Shown here: piece after piece, positions 1 to 7,972 of the stretch
How positions within the stretch are numbered: the first letter of the stretch is position 1
Layout: every line of letters begins with the position of its first letter
Assembly: GCA_029264685.1 (NCBI GenBank)
Contig: JARHZW010000098.1
Location: 1-35,054 of the forward strand
Length of the DNA stretch: 35,054 bases
Origin: Candidatus Limivicinus sp.
Lineage (GTDB): Bacteria; Bacillota; Clostridia; Oscillospirales; Oscillospiraceae
Direction of reading: 5' to 3'
Notes under the pieces: model-generated
The model's database searches: none
What the model was told of the DNA's origin: nothing
What the model saw: the letters and a program-made list of their open reading frames with translations, nothing else
Made by a program: the position numbers and the translations under genes

Positions 1-74
1 ACGGATATATTATCATAGAACGGGACAGGGAAGGTCTGCCGGCAGGTTCAGAGGTTCAGGTTTATTTGAATTAG
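1..74 (+). CDS. moeA: MoeA-type molybdopterin biosynthesis protein, C-terminal end only (partial)
   Basis: Frame 3 reads through from the window edge to a TAG stop at 72-74. The 23 visible residues run GYIIIERDREGLPAG and then SEVQVYLN. This resembles the last beta-strand domain of MoeA, where a hydrophobic strand is followed by an 'egl.aG..V.V.L' pattern. MoeA inserts molybdenum into adenylylated molybdopterin in the cytoplasm. The stop lies 8 bp before the next gene, whose AGGAGG ribosome binding site overlaps it, so the two are probably co-transcribed and translationally coupled. Only the tail is visible. The assignment rests on this short match and on the neighbouring second MoeA, since paired moeA genes are common in Clostridia. 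Confidence 0.6.
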   Translation, partial: GYIIIERDREGLPAGSEVQVYLN

Positions 75-82
75 GAGGAAAA

Positions 83-1984
83 ATGGCTTTTCAATATCTG
101 AGCAACAGTGCTTTGGGGCAGGCCAGAGAAAATTATACAGCCCGACTGGTGCAATGCGGATTTTCCGAAGAAACGGAGACGGTGAAAGTTCAGGATGCCT
201 GCGGACGGATAACAGCCGCTCCCGTTTATGCCCGAATCTGCGCTCCTCACTATGCGGCATCTGCCATGGACGGAGTTGCCATTGCGGCTGAGGACAGCTT
301 CGGGGCCTGTGAGACAGCTCCCGTGGTTCTCGGAGAGGATAAGTTTACCGTAGTGGATACCGGAGACCCTGTGCCTGAGGGCTGCAGCGCAGTGGTAATG
401 ATAGAGGATGTGGTAAAAAATACCGACGGCTCAATCAAACTTTACGGGCCTGCGGTGCCTTGGCAGCATATACGCCAGATAGGGGAGGATATATGCGCAG
501 GTGAGATGATTTTACCAAGCTTTGAAGAGGTCTCACCCTCTGCAATCGGAGCCTTGATTGCAGGCGGAGTTCCGGAAATACAGGTTATTAAAAAGCCCGT
601 TGTTGGCATTATCCCTACGGGAGATGAGCTGGTTGAACCCTGCACAAAGCCTGAAGAGGGGGAGATACCGGAGTTTAACTCTTCCATATTTGCCTCTATG
701 GTAAGGGAATGGGGAGCGGAAGCAAAAGTTTTTCCCATAGTCAGAGATGATTTCACAGAAATAAAAAACAGCCTCATTAAAGCACTTGAGGAGTGCAGCA
801 TGGTGATTTTAAATGCCGGTTCCTCTGCCGGACGGGATGACTGCTCGGCGGCGGTAATAGAGTCTGTGGGTGAAATTGTCTGCCATGGTCTTGCCATAAA
901 ACCGGGTAAGCCTGCGATTTTGGGGCTGCGGGGCAAAAAGGCCATTGTAGGCGTACCAGGGTATCCTGTTTCGGGAATAATCGTTATAGAGGAAATTTTA
1001 AAGCCGCTGATAGAAAAATGGTTTCACAGGGAAAGAGAAAGAAAAAAATATGCTCAGGCAGTGCTGACAAAATCTCTGGTCTCCGGCTTTAAATACCAGG
1101 AATTTATCAGAACCCGTCTGGGATACGTGGGGGACAGGCTGATGGCAGCCCCTCTGAACCGTGGCAGCGGCGTTGTCAGCTCTTTTATGAAGGCTGACGG
1201 AATATTGGAGGTGCCGCAGGGCACTGAGGGCTATGAGGCAGGAGAGCGGGTAAGCGTGCGGCTGCTGAAGCCTGAGGAGAGGCTGAAAAACACTATTGTG
1301 GTTACAGGCAGCCATGACCCGCTTATAGATGAGCTGGCTGAAATTATCCACAGGCAGAATGAAAAAATCTATCTCAGCTCCTCTCACGCAGGCTCTATGG
1401 GCGGCATTATGGCTATACGCAGGGGAGAGGCTCATCTGGGAGGCTGTCATCTTCTGGATACGGAAACGGGGCTGTACAATCTGAGCTATATGCGCCGGTA
1501 TTTTCCCGACCGTGATGTGAAGCTTGTCCGCTGTGTGGGAAGACAGCAGGGGCTGATGACAGGCAGGGGGAATCCGCTTAAAATCAAGGGCTTTGAGGAT
1601 ATTGTGAAAGGCCGATATGTTAACCGCCAGAAAGGCTCAGGCACAAGAATCCTTGCCGATTACCTGAGAGAAAAGGCCGGGCTTGCGGCAGAAAACATAA
1701 AAGGCTGGGAAAGAGAGGAACTGACCCACACCTCGGTTGCAGCCCAGATAGCAGGCGGTTCCGCCGATTTCGGCCTTGGAATATATTCTGCCGCAAAGTT
1801 ATATGATTTGGACTTTTTGCCCATATGCACAGAGGAATACGACTTAATCATACCGGATTACGCATGGAACACGGAAATTGTGCAAAGCCTTATAGCGGCG
1901 CTCAAAAGCGACAGCTTCCGTGACAGAATTACCCGAATGGGCGGCTATACACTGGAAAATCCGGGAGAGATAATCCCCTATTAA
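83..1984 (+). CDS. moeA: MoeA fused to a C-terminal periplasmic-binding-protein-like (LysR substrate-type) domain
   Basis: A 633-aa two-part protein. Residues 1 to about 400 are MoeA (molybdenum insertion into molybdopterin): SAMDG at 60-64, a GDPVPEG loop near 94-100, PTGDEL at 178-183, GSSAGRDD near 246-253, KPGKP at 273-277 and GVPGYPVS near 290-297. Residues about 405-625 form a PBP-like domain of the COG1910/PF12727 type, with NRQKGSGTR at 514-522. That domain lacks a signal peptide, so it should act in the cytoplasm, perhaps sensing or binding molybdate or tungstate (inference). A normal MoeA has about 400 residues, so the extra 230 are a real fusion. This architecture is known in Clostridia and archaea, usually beside a second moeA, as here. 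The start at 83 has AGGAGG 5 nt upstream. Confidence 0.9.
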   Translation: MAFQYLSNSALGQARENYTARLVQCGFSEETETVKVQDACGRITAAPVYARICAPHYAASAMDGVAIAAEDSFGACETAPVVLGEDKFTVVDTGDPVPEGCSAVVMIEDVVKNTDGSIKLYGPAVPWQHIRQIGEDICAGEMILPSFEEVSPSAIGALIAGGVPEIQVIKKPVVGIIPTGDELVEPCTKPEEGEIPEFNSSIFASMVREWGAEAKVFPIVRDDFTEIKNSLIKALEECSMVILNAGSSAGRDDCSAAVIESVGEIVCHGLAIKPGKPAILGLRGKKAIVGVPGYPVSGIIVIEEILKPLIEKWFHRERERKKYAQAVLTKSLVSGFKYQEFIRTRLGYVGDRLMAAPLNRGSGVVSSFMKADGILEVPQGTEGYEAGERVSVRLLKPEERLKNTIVVTGSHDPLIDELAEIIHRQNEKIYLSSSHAGSMGGIMAIRRGEAHLGGCHLLDTETGLYNLSYMRRYFPDRDVKLVRCVGRQQGLMTGRGNPLKIKGFEDIVKGRYVNRQKGSGTRILADYLREKAGLAAENIKGWEREELTHTSVAAQIAGGSADFGLGIYSAAKLYDLDFLPICTEEYDLIIPDYAWNTEIVQSLIAALKSDSFRDRITRMGGYTLENPGEIIPY

Positions 1985-2019
1985 AGTGTAAACAGTTTAT
2001 ATATTTTTCCTAAATGACT

Positions 2020-2047
2020 GTGAATTTTGAACAATAGGGGTTATAAT
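2020..2047 (+). promoter_or_regulatory. Candidate promoter for the acyl-ACP thioesterase gene
   Basis: A perfect -10 hexamer TATAAT lies at 2042-2047, about 29 bp before the thioesterase ATG. The -35 at 17-bp spacing is poor (TGTGAA). The 91-bp gap after the moeA fusion contains no convincing terminator, so the gene may also be read from upstream. Confidence 0.35.
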
Positions 2048-2075
2048 GGGAAAAAACAGCGACAGAAGGTAAAAA

Positions 2076-2765
2076 ATGGAAATTTATAAAAAAGAAATTC
2101 AGCTCACGGAGGAGCTTTCAACAAGAGGACTTTTTCAGATATTGCAGGATGTTTCAGCTGACCACTGCAATATGCTGGGCTACGGAATGGATAAGCTGGG
2201 CCGTGAGGGACTTATCTGGGTAGTGGCAAGACATTATGTTAAAGCCGAAAGATGGCCTGAAAAGGGAGAAAAACTTCAGATAAGCACATGGCCGGGGAAA
2301 ACAAAGCATGTGATGTTTCCCAGATTTTTTGTTGTCAGAGATTGCAGGGGGGAAAAAATAATAGAGGCCAGCGCAATCTGGACCCTTGTGAATATGGAGA
2401 CCCGCAAACTGGTTCTTCCCAATGAATTCCATATAGATCTGGATGGCATGGTTACGGGAGATGAATGCCGTCTGCCCGGTACGGCCAGAAAAATCCCCAC
2501 TACGGAAAGCACTGCTTTTGTGGTTCCACAGGAATATATGGATACCAACCTGCACATGAATAACACAAGATATTACGAAATGAGCGAAAAATGCTTTGGC
2601 TCCCGTATAGAGGGCAGACACCTGTATGAAGTTACTACCGATTATGTTTCAGAAGCTCTGGCCGGAGAGGAGATAAAGCTGTTCTGGGGCGAGGAAAATG
2701 GACGAATCTACATAACGGGAGAAAATAACGGCACGGTCTTTAAAATGAATATTGAATACAGATAA
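2076..2765 (+). CDS. Acyl-ACP thioesterase (FatA/FatB-like, double hotdog)
   Basis: This 229-aa protein fits the bacterial acyl-ACP thioesterase family, which hydrolyses acyl-ACP to free fatty acid in the cytoplasm. The N-terminal hotdog (about residues 1-125) has the helix 'LFQILQDVSADH' followed by GLIWVVARH and the strand motif ISTWPG. The C-terminal hotdog starts near residue 145 with VPQEYMDTNLHMNNTRYYE, which carries the family's Asp/Asn/His-rich D-x-N-x-H-x-N-N signature. The ATG at 2076 follows an AGAAGG ribosome binding site. The gene ends at a perfect hairpin shared with the convergent symporter gene. No substrate chain length can be read from the sequence. Confidence 0.88.
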   Translation: MEIYKKEIQLTEELSTRGLFQILQDVSADHCNMLGYGMDKLGREGLIWVVARHYVKAERWPEKGEKLQISTWPGKTKHVMFPRFFVVRDCRGEKIIEASAIWTLVNMETRKLVLPNEFHIDLDGMVTGDECRLPGTARKIPTTESTAFVVPQEYMDTNLHMNNTRYYEMSEKCFGSRIEGRHLYEVTTDYVSEALAGEEIKLFWGEENGRIYITGENNGTVFKMNIEYR

Positions 2766-2766
2766 T

Positions 2767-2802
2767 AAAACCCCGTAAGAACTAAAATTCTTACGGGGTT
2801 TT
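2767..2802. terminator. Bidirectional intrinsic terminator
   Basis: A 15-bp perfect inverted repeat (AAAACCCCGTAAGAA and its complement) surrounds a 6-nt loop, with A and T runs at the two ends. It lies between the convergent thioesterase (+) and putP (-) genes and can terminate both. Confidence 0.93.
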
Positions 2803-2805
2803 AAC

Positions 2806-4329
2806 TTAAATGCGTTTAAATTCTTCTGTAATTTCTTCGTCGGGCTTTGCAGTAGCAAGACTTACGACAACGATGAACAGTGAGCTTATAATGAATGCGG
2901 GGAGAAGCTCGTAAATGTCCCATGAGCCGCCCAAAGGACGGACAAGGTACTTCCAAAGGAAAACACTTATTCCTCCCGAAAGCATACCCGCCAGTGCGCC
3001 GTATTTATTGGTGCGCTTCCAGAAAAGGGAGAACAGCATAAGCGCTCCGAAAGCGGCGCCGAAGCCTGCCCATGCAAAAGACACTATGCCGAACACGGAG
3101 CTTTCCGGATTTACGGCAAGCACTGCACCCAGAACTGCAACTGCAAATACAGTTATACGGGCAATCCTCATTTCCTGCCTGTTGGTGAGCTGAATGTGGA
3201 AAACGCCACGCAAAATATTGTGAGAAATACCGGAAGCAGAAGCCAGAAGTTGTGCGTCGGCGGTGGACATGGTAGAAGAGAGGATTCCGGCCAGCACCAG
3301 ACCTGCCAAAACTGCGGGAACAATGCCGGATTTGCTTAAAAGAGCGGAGATACGGACCAGAATAGCTTCCGCCTCTGAAGCGGAGTTAAAGGGGGCAATA
3401 GCGCCGGCGTTACTCATGGCGTAGCCTACAATGCCTACGATTATTGCCACCGCCATGGAAATCACTACCCAGACGGTACCTATTCGGCGTGACACTTTCA
3501 GCTTTTCTCCGTCCTCGATAGCCATGAAGTGGTTTAAAATGTGGGGCATACCGAAGTAACCCAGACCCCATGCAAGAGTGGAGACCACGGATAAAAAGCC
3601 ATAACTTGAAACCTGCTTTGAGACTACATCCGTGCTGTGGCTTAAATCCAGATAACCGGGCAGAGCCCTTGCATTTTCGACCACTGCGCTCCAGCCACCT
3701 GCTGTATGTATTCCGAAAACGAGAATTACGATCAGTGCTGCGGTCATAACAATGCTTTGAATAAGGCTGGTAACGGAGGCCGCCGTAAATCCCCCTGCCG
3801 CACAGTAGGCAACGATCACGGCTGCGCTAATAATCATTGCAGGCAGGTACTCCACATTAAAAATGTTGGTAAAAAGCTTTCCGCAGGCGGCAAAGCCTGA
3901 GGCGGTATAGGGTACAAAGAAAATAATTATGATTACAGCGGCTATGCCCTCGATAAGTCCGCTTTTATCTCTGTAACGGAGAGCGAAAAAGTCCGGAATA
4001 GTGATTGCACCAAGCTGGGCCGAGTAGCGGCGAAGTCTTTTTGCAACAATCAGCCAGTTTAAATATGTGCCAAGGGCAAGACCGATAACCGTCCACGCTG
4101 CATTCGCAATGCCGAAAAAATATGCAAGACCCGGAACGCCCATCAAAAGCCAGCTTGACATATCCGAAGCCTCTGTACTGAGCGCAACCACCACAGGCCC
4201 CAGCTTTCTTCCGCCAAGGTAAAAGTCTCCTGCACTTGTATTGCGTTTGCAGTAGAAAAAGCCTATGAAAAGCATACCCAGAAGATATACCGCAATGGCA
4301 ATTATTATACATAATTCTGCACTTGTCAT
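2806..4329 (-). CDS. putP: Sodium/proline symporter (SSS family)
   Basis: A 507-aa polytopic membrane protein with about 13 hydrophobic segments, typical in length for PutP of the sodium:solute symporter family. It imports L-proline with Na+ across the cytoplasmic membrane. Near the N-terminus is FYLGGRKLGPVVVALSTEASDMSSWLLMG (read in pieces), the hallmark first cytoplasmic loop and helix with the conserved 'ASDMS' of PutP. Further on are GGFTAASVT and 'SSTMSTADAQLLASAS', the conserved helix-8/9 region of Na+ site residues. The ATG at 4329 has AGGAGAG 7 nt upstream. A weakly defined promoter (-10 TATAAT at 4360-4365) precedes it. The divergent LysR gene could regulate it, but nothing proves that. 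Substrate assignment is by family resemblance. Confidence 0.9.
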   Translation of the reverse strand: MTSAELCIIIAIAVYLLGMLFIGFFYCKRNTSAGDFYLGGRKLGPVVVALSTEASDMSSWLLMGVPGLAYFFGIANAAWTVIGLALGTYLNWLIVAKRLRRYSAQLGAITIPDFFALRYRDKSGLIEGIAAVIIIIFFVPYTASGFAACGKLFTNIFNVEYLPAMIISAAVIVAYCAAGGFTAASVTSLIQSIVMTAALIVILVFGIHTAGGWSAVVENARALPGYLDLSHSTDVVSKQVSSYGFLSVVSTLAWGLGYFGMPHILNHFMAIEDGEKLKVSRRIGTVWVVISMAVAIIVGIVGYAMSNAGAIAPFNSASEAEAILVRISALLSKSGIVPAVLAGLVLAGILSSTMSTADAQLLASASGISHNILRGVFHIQLTNRQEMRIARITVFAVAVLGAVLAVNPESSVFGIVSFAWAGFGAAFGALMLFSLFWKRTNKYGALAGMLSGGISVFLWKYLVRPLGGSWDIYELLPAFIISSLFIVVVSLATAKPDEEITEEFKRI

Positions 4330-4395
4330 CTTAATCTCTCCTTATTTGTGGTGTAACTGATTATACATGATTGTTGCGACTATACAGGGAGAAAA

Positions 4396-4411
4396 AAGGG
4401 CTGAGACCCTT
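4396..4411 (-). promoter_or_regulatory. Inverted repeat in the putP/lysR intergenic region (operator or minus-strand terminator)
   Basis: AAGGG-N6-CCCTT forms a 5-bp dyad. On the minus strand it is followed by six T residues, so it could be a weak intrinsic terminator, or it could be a LysR-type operator. It overlaps the -35 box of the lysR promoter by two bases. Confidence 0.35.
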
Positions 4412-4437
4412 GAAAAAAGTATTTTTTTGCTTATAAT
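4410..4437 (+). promoter_or_regulatory. Sigma-A-type promoter of the LysR-family gene
   Basis: TTGAAA at 4410-4415 and TATAAT at 4432-4437 are separated by 16 bp. The ATG follows at 4497, giving a leader of about 50 nt. Confidence 0.65.
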
Positions 4438-4496
4438 ATGAATATGCTTAATGTATATAGACTAAAGATGAAAAATATTCATGCAAGGGGGCTGCT

Positions 4497-5381
4497 ATGA
4501 ATAAGATTAACATTGGAAAATATGAGTGCCTTATGACTGTAGTGGAGCTGGGCAGCATGACAAGAGCAGCAGAAAAACTGAAGCTTACCCAGTCAGCTGT
4601 CAGCCACAGTATTCTCAGCCTTGAAGAGGAGCTGGGCTTTGCAATCCTAAAAAGAAGCAGAGGGGGAGTGTGGCTGACGGAAGAGGGGGAAAGACTGTTA
4701 CCGGCAGTAAGAGGACTGCTGAATTCTGCCGAGCGGCTGAACCAGCTTGCAAATTCCATAAAGGGTCTGGAGACGGGGCTTGTGCGTATCGGCGCCTTTA
4801 CCTCCGTTGCAGTACACTGGCTTCCGCCGGTCCTGAAAGAATTTCAGAGCGATTATCCCAATGTTGAATTCAAGCTTTTGAACGGGGACTATCACGATGT
4901 GGAGCAGTGGCTTTCGGACGGAAGCGTTGACATAGGTTTCGTCAGTATGCCCTGCGGAGTGGACTGCCCTTGCACTGCACTGATGGAGGACAGGCTTTTT
5001 GCAATACTGCCCGAAAACAGCCGTTTCAGAAATTATCCGAAATTTCCTCTTGTGGAGTGTGAAACAGAGCCGTTCATAAGCCTGCTGGAAAGCTCGGACC
5101 ATGATGCGAGGCGGGCGCTTGAAGCGGCTGGTGTCAAGCCGAACGTCCGCTTTTACACCAAGGATGACTATGCGATCATTGCAATGGTAGAGCAGGGACT
5201 CGGCATAAGCATTATGCCGGAGCTGCTGCTGAAGGGAAGGCGTGACAAGGTACAGATCCTGCCCCTCATACCGGAGGCAAAACGCACTATCGGTATGGCT
5301 GTTGCGGCAGGCGAAAAGGCACCGCCCGTGGCAAAAAGATTTGTCGATTATGTGATGCGTTATCTTAAAAATGATTCCTGA
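4497..5381 (+). CDS. LysR-family transcriptional regulator
   Basis: A 294-aa protein of standard LysR length. Residues 1-62 form the winged helix-turn-helix, with the signature MTRAAEKLKLTQSAVSHSI near 21-39 followed by 'LEEELGFAILKR' and LTEEG. Residues about 90-290 are the two-lobed effector-binding domain (VRIGAFTSVAVHWLPPVLKEF opening strand; GLGISIMPELLL near the end). It lies divergent from putP and upstream of nfnA on the same strand, 165 bp away. LysR genes often control a divergent neighbour, which would make putP the first candidate target (inference). The effector is unknown. The ATG at 4497 follows AAGGGGG. No convincing terminator follows, but nfnA has its own strong promoter. 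Confidence 0.9.
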   Translation: MNKINIGKYECLMTVVELGSMTRAAEKLKLTQSAVSHSILSLEEELGFAILKRSRGGVWLTEEGERLLPAVRGLLNSAERLNQLANSIKGLETGLVRIGAFTSVAVHWLPPVLKEFQSDYPNVEFKLLNGDYHDVEQWLSDGSVDIGFVSMPCGVDCPCTALMEDRLFAILPENSRFRNYPKFPLVECETEPFISLLESSDHDARRALEAAGVKPNVRFYTKDDYAIIAMVEQGLGISIMPELLLKGRRDKVQILPLIPEAKRTIGMAVAAGEKAPPVAKRFVDYVMRYLKNDS

Positions 5382-5473
5382 CAAAAAACCCTAAAAAAGT
5401 AATTTTAAGTACGCTGAGTAAAAGCTATTTACTGTATATGTTTTTACGCATAATTTACATTATAATATTCCAT

Positions 5474-5502
5474 TTGACATTGGCATACGGCTAATGTAAA
5501 AT
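5474..5502 (+). promoter_or_regulatory. Strong sigma-A-type promoter of nfnAB
   Basis: TTGACA at 5474-5479, a 17-bp spacer and TAAAAT at 5497-5502. The start codon of nfnA is at 5547, so the leader is about 38 nt. Confidence 0.8.
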
Positions 5503-5546
5503 GAATTTAGCAAAGCCAATCATAATACTAAGACAGAGGTGTTAAA

Positions 5547-6401
5547 ATGTATAAGGTAGTTACGAAAAGATTTTTGAACGAGGCCAAGAGTATTTGCCTG
5601 TTTGAGATAGAGGCTCCTCTTATCGCAAGACACGCTCAGGCCGGTCAGTTTGTTATCTTCCGTTTGGATGAGCAGGGCGAGCGTGTTCCTGTTTCCGTGG
5701 CTGGCTGGGACAGAGAGAAGGGCACTGTTACCGTCATGGTACAGGCTGCCGGACGCACCACCAGAATGCTCCACACTGTTGAAGAGGGTGACTATATCAC
5801 TGATATTGTCGGACCTCTGGGTCACGCAACAGAGATGGAAGGCCTGAAAAAGGTCGCCGTTGTCGGCGGCGGCGTTGGCTGCGCCATTGCATACCCCATT
5901 GCAAAGGAAATGCACGCCAGAGGCATTGATGTTACCATGATTGCAGGCTTCAGAAGCAAGGATATTGTTATCCTTGAGGACGAGATGAAGGCTGCTTCCA
6001 ATAAGCTTATAATCTGCACTGATGACGGCTCTTTCGGTGAAAAGGGCTTTACCACTCAGTTCCTGAAAAACGAAATCGAGGCAGGCGAGCAGTTTGACAG
6101 AGTTATTGCAATAGGCCCCGATATTATGATGAAGTTCATTGCTGAAACCACCAGACCCTACGGTATCAAAACCATTATTTCTCTTGACCCCATTATGGTT
6201 GACGGTACCGGTATGTGCGGCGGCTGCCGTGTTATTGTGGGCGGTGAAGTTAAGTTCGCCTGCGTAGACGGCCCTGACTTTGACGCTCATCAGGTGGACT
6301 TTGACTCCCTTATTAAACGCTCCGCTTTCTACAATACCGAAGAAACCGAGCAGAGCAAGCATATCTGCAGAATGACTGGAGGTAAACGCAGCAATGGCTA
6401 A
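5547..6401 (+). CDS. nfnA: NfnA-like FAD/[2Fe-2S] subunit (ferredoxin-NADP+ reductase / dihydroorotate dehydrogenase electron-transfer type)
   Basis: This 284-aa protein is a ferredoxin-NADP+ reductase fold like PyrK and sulfide dehydrogenase subunit B. Its FAD-binding barrel covers about residues 1-95 and the NAD(H) domain starts at VAVVGGGVGCAIA near 103-115. Near the C-terminus C224, C227 (CGGC) and C239 can bind a [2Fe-2S] cluster. Only three cysteines are present, and D219 just before them fits the unusual Asp ligand I recall for Thermotoga NfnA. The next gene overlaps it by 8 bp and encodes the large subunit, so together they fit electron-bifurcating NADH-dependent ferredoxin:NADP+ oxidoreductase in the cytoplasm. 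Codon use is strongly biased, suggesting high expression. Many databases would call it a glutamate synthase-associated oxidoreductase. Confidence 0.85.
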   Translation: MYKVVTKRFLNEAKSICLFEIEAPLIARHAQAGQFVIFRLDEQGERVPVSVAGWDREKGTVTVMVQAAGRTTRMLHTVEEGDYITDIVGPLGHATEMEGLKKVAVVGGGVGCAIAYPIAKEMHARGIDVTMIAGFRSKDIVILEDEMKAASNKLIICTDDGSFGEKGFTTQFLKNEIEAGEQFDRVIAIGPDIMMKFIAETTRPYGIKTIISLDPIMVDGTGMCGGCRVIVGGEVKFACVDGPDFDAHQVDFDSLIKRSAFYNTEETEQSKHICRMTGGKRSNG

Positions 6402-7791
6402 TATGAAAATGACAAAAAATCCCATGCCTGAGCAGGATCCTCAGGTTCGCAACCACAACTTTGAAGAGGTTGCTCTGGGATACACCCCCGAAATGGCAAT
6501 AGACGAGGCAAAGCGCTGCCTCAACTGCCGCAATCCCCTCTGCCGTACCGGCTGCCCCGTTTCCGTCCGCATACCTGAGTTTATTGCAAAGGTTGCAGAG
6601 GGTGACTTTGACGGAGCCTACGAGGTCATCACCTCCACCAACTCCCTGCCTGCTGTCTGCGGCCGTGTATGCCCTCAGGAAAAGCAGTGCGAGAGCAAGT
6701 GCGTCCGTGGCATTAAGGGAGAGAGCGTTGGCATAGGCAGACTTGAGCGCTTCGTGGCAGACTACCATATGAATAAGGCCAACAAGCCCGCTGTGGTTGC
6801 TCCTCAGTCCAACGGACACAAAGTTGCCGTTGTTGGCTCCGGTCCTGCCGGTCTTACCTGTGCAGGCGACCTTCGCAAAATGGGTTACGATGTTGATATA
6901 TACGAGGCATTCCACAAGGCCGGCGGCGTTCTGGTTTACGGTATTCCTCAGTTCCGTCTGCCCAAGGAGATCGTTGCAGCGGAAATTGAGAACCTGAAGG
7001 CTATGGGCGTTAATGTTATCACCAACGCTGTTATCGGCCGCTCTCTCACTGTAGACGAGCTTTTTGAGGACGGCTATGAAGCCGTGTTCATAGGCTCCGG
7101 TGCAGGTCTGCCCCAGTTCCTCCACATTCCCGGAGAAAATATGCTGGGTGTTTACTCTGCAAACGAATTCCTTACCCGTGTAAACCTGATGAAGGCCTAC
7201 AAGGACGACTACGATACACCTATCAAGAAGTTCAAGAATGTAGCCATCGTGGGCGGCGGCAACGTGGCCATGGACGCTGCAAGAGTTGCAAAGCGTCTTG
7301 GCGCAGAAAATGTTTACATTACCTACCGCCGTGGCAAGGAGGAGCTGCCTGCCCGTAAGGAAGAGGTTGAGCACGCCGAGGCAGAGGGCATTGAGTTTAC
7401 CCTGCTTAATAACCCTGCTCAGATCGTGGGCGACGAAGAGGGCAGAGTTACCGGCATTGAGCTTATCCGTCAGGAGCTGGGCGCACCCGACGCAAAGGGA
7501 CGCCGCCGTCCTGAGCCTGTAGAGGGCAGCAACTGGGTACTTCCCTGCGATGCAGTTGTTATCGCTATCGGAACCAGCCCCAACCCCCTGATAAAGTCTA
7601 CCACCAAGAACCTTGCTACCACTCCCAAGGGCGGTATCGAGGCAGACGATAAGGGCCAGACCTCCCGTGAGGGCGTTTTCGCAGGCGGTGACGCCGTTAC
7701 AGGTGCCGCAACCGTTATTCTCGCCATGGGCGCAGGAAAGACCGGTGCAAAGAGCATTGACGCATACATAAAGCGTAAATCTCAGAAGTGA
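6394..7791 (+). CDS. nfnB: NfnB / NADPH-dependent glutamate synthase small-subunit-like flavoprotein (GltA)
   Basis: A 465-aa protein of the GltD/NfnB family. The N-terminal region (about 35-110) has two cysteine clusters, CLNCRNPLCRTGCP and CGRVCPQEKQCESKC, for two [4Fe-4S] clusters. It is followed by an FAD dinucleotide fold (VVGSGPAGLTCAGDL near 145-160) and an NADPH fold (GGGNVAMDAAR near 286-296). GGDAVTGAATVILAM near the end is the second FAD contact. No large glutamate synthase subunit is present in the window, and the partner gene upstream is NfnA-like. Bifurcating NfnAB is therefore the more likely role than glutamate synthesis, although both have been annotated for this family. The ATG overlaps the end of nfnA, indicating translational coupling. 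Confidence 0.87.
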   Translation: MANMKMTKNPMPEQDPQVRNHNFEEVALGYTPEMAIDEAKRCLNCRNPLCRTGCPVSVRIPEFIAKVAEGDFDGAYEVITSTNSLPAVCGRVCPQEKQCESKCVRGIKGESVGIGRLERFVADYHMNKANKPAVVAPQSNGHKVAVVGSGPAGLTCAGDLRKMGYDVDIYEAFHKAGGVLVYGIPQFRLPKEIVAAEIENLKAMGVNVITNAVIGRSLTVDELFEDGYEAVFIGSGAGLPQFLHIPGENMLGVYSANEFLTRVNLMKAYKDDYDTPIKKFKNVAIVGGGNVAMDAARVAKRLGAENVYITYRRGKEELPARKEEVEHAEAEGIEFTLLNNPAQIVGDEEGRVTGIELIRQELGAPDAKGRRRPEPVEGSNWVLPCDAVVIAIGTSPNPLIKSTTKNLATTPKGGIEADDKGQTSREGVFAGGDAVTGAATVILAMGAGKTGAKSIDAYIKRKSQK

Positions 7792-7828
7792 GAAAAAGCA
7801 GAAGCTTTTCTGCTATATAAGTGAAATA

Positions 7829-7866
7829 AACCCCAACTGTCAGAAAATCCGGCAGTTGGGGTTTTT
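7829..7866 (+). terminator. Intrinsic terminator after nfnAB
   Basis: AACCCCAACTG pairs with CAGTTGGGGTT around a 14-nt loop and is followed by a T run. It is partly usable from the other side for the minus-strand SleB-like gene. Confidence 0.88.
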
Positions 7867-7972
7867 GGTAAAGTATTGCGATAAGGCAGAGCATAAGTTT
7901 TTCTGCTTTTAGCGAGCAAATTCAACATTTTCAGACTGAAAAGTTTTCTCAGTATGCAGACAGTTGGAAAAA

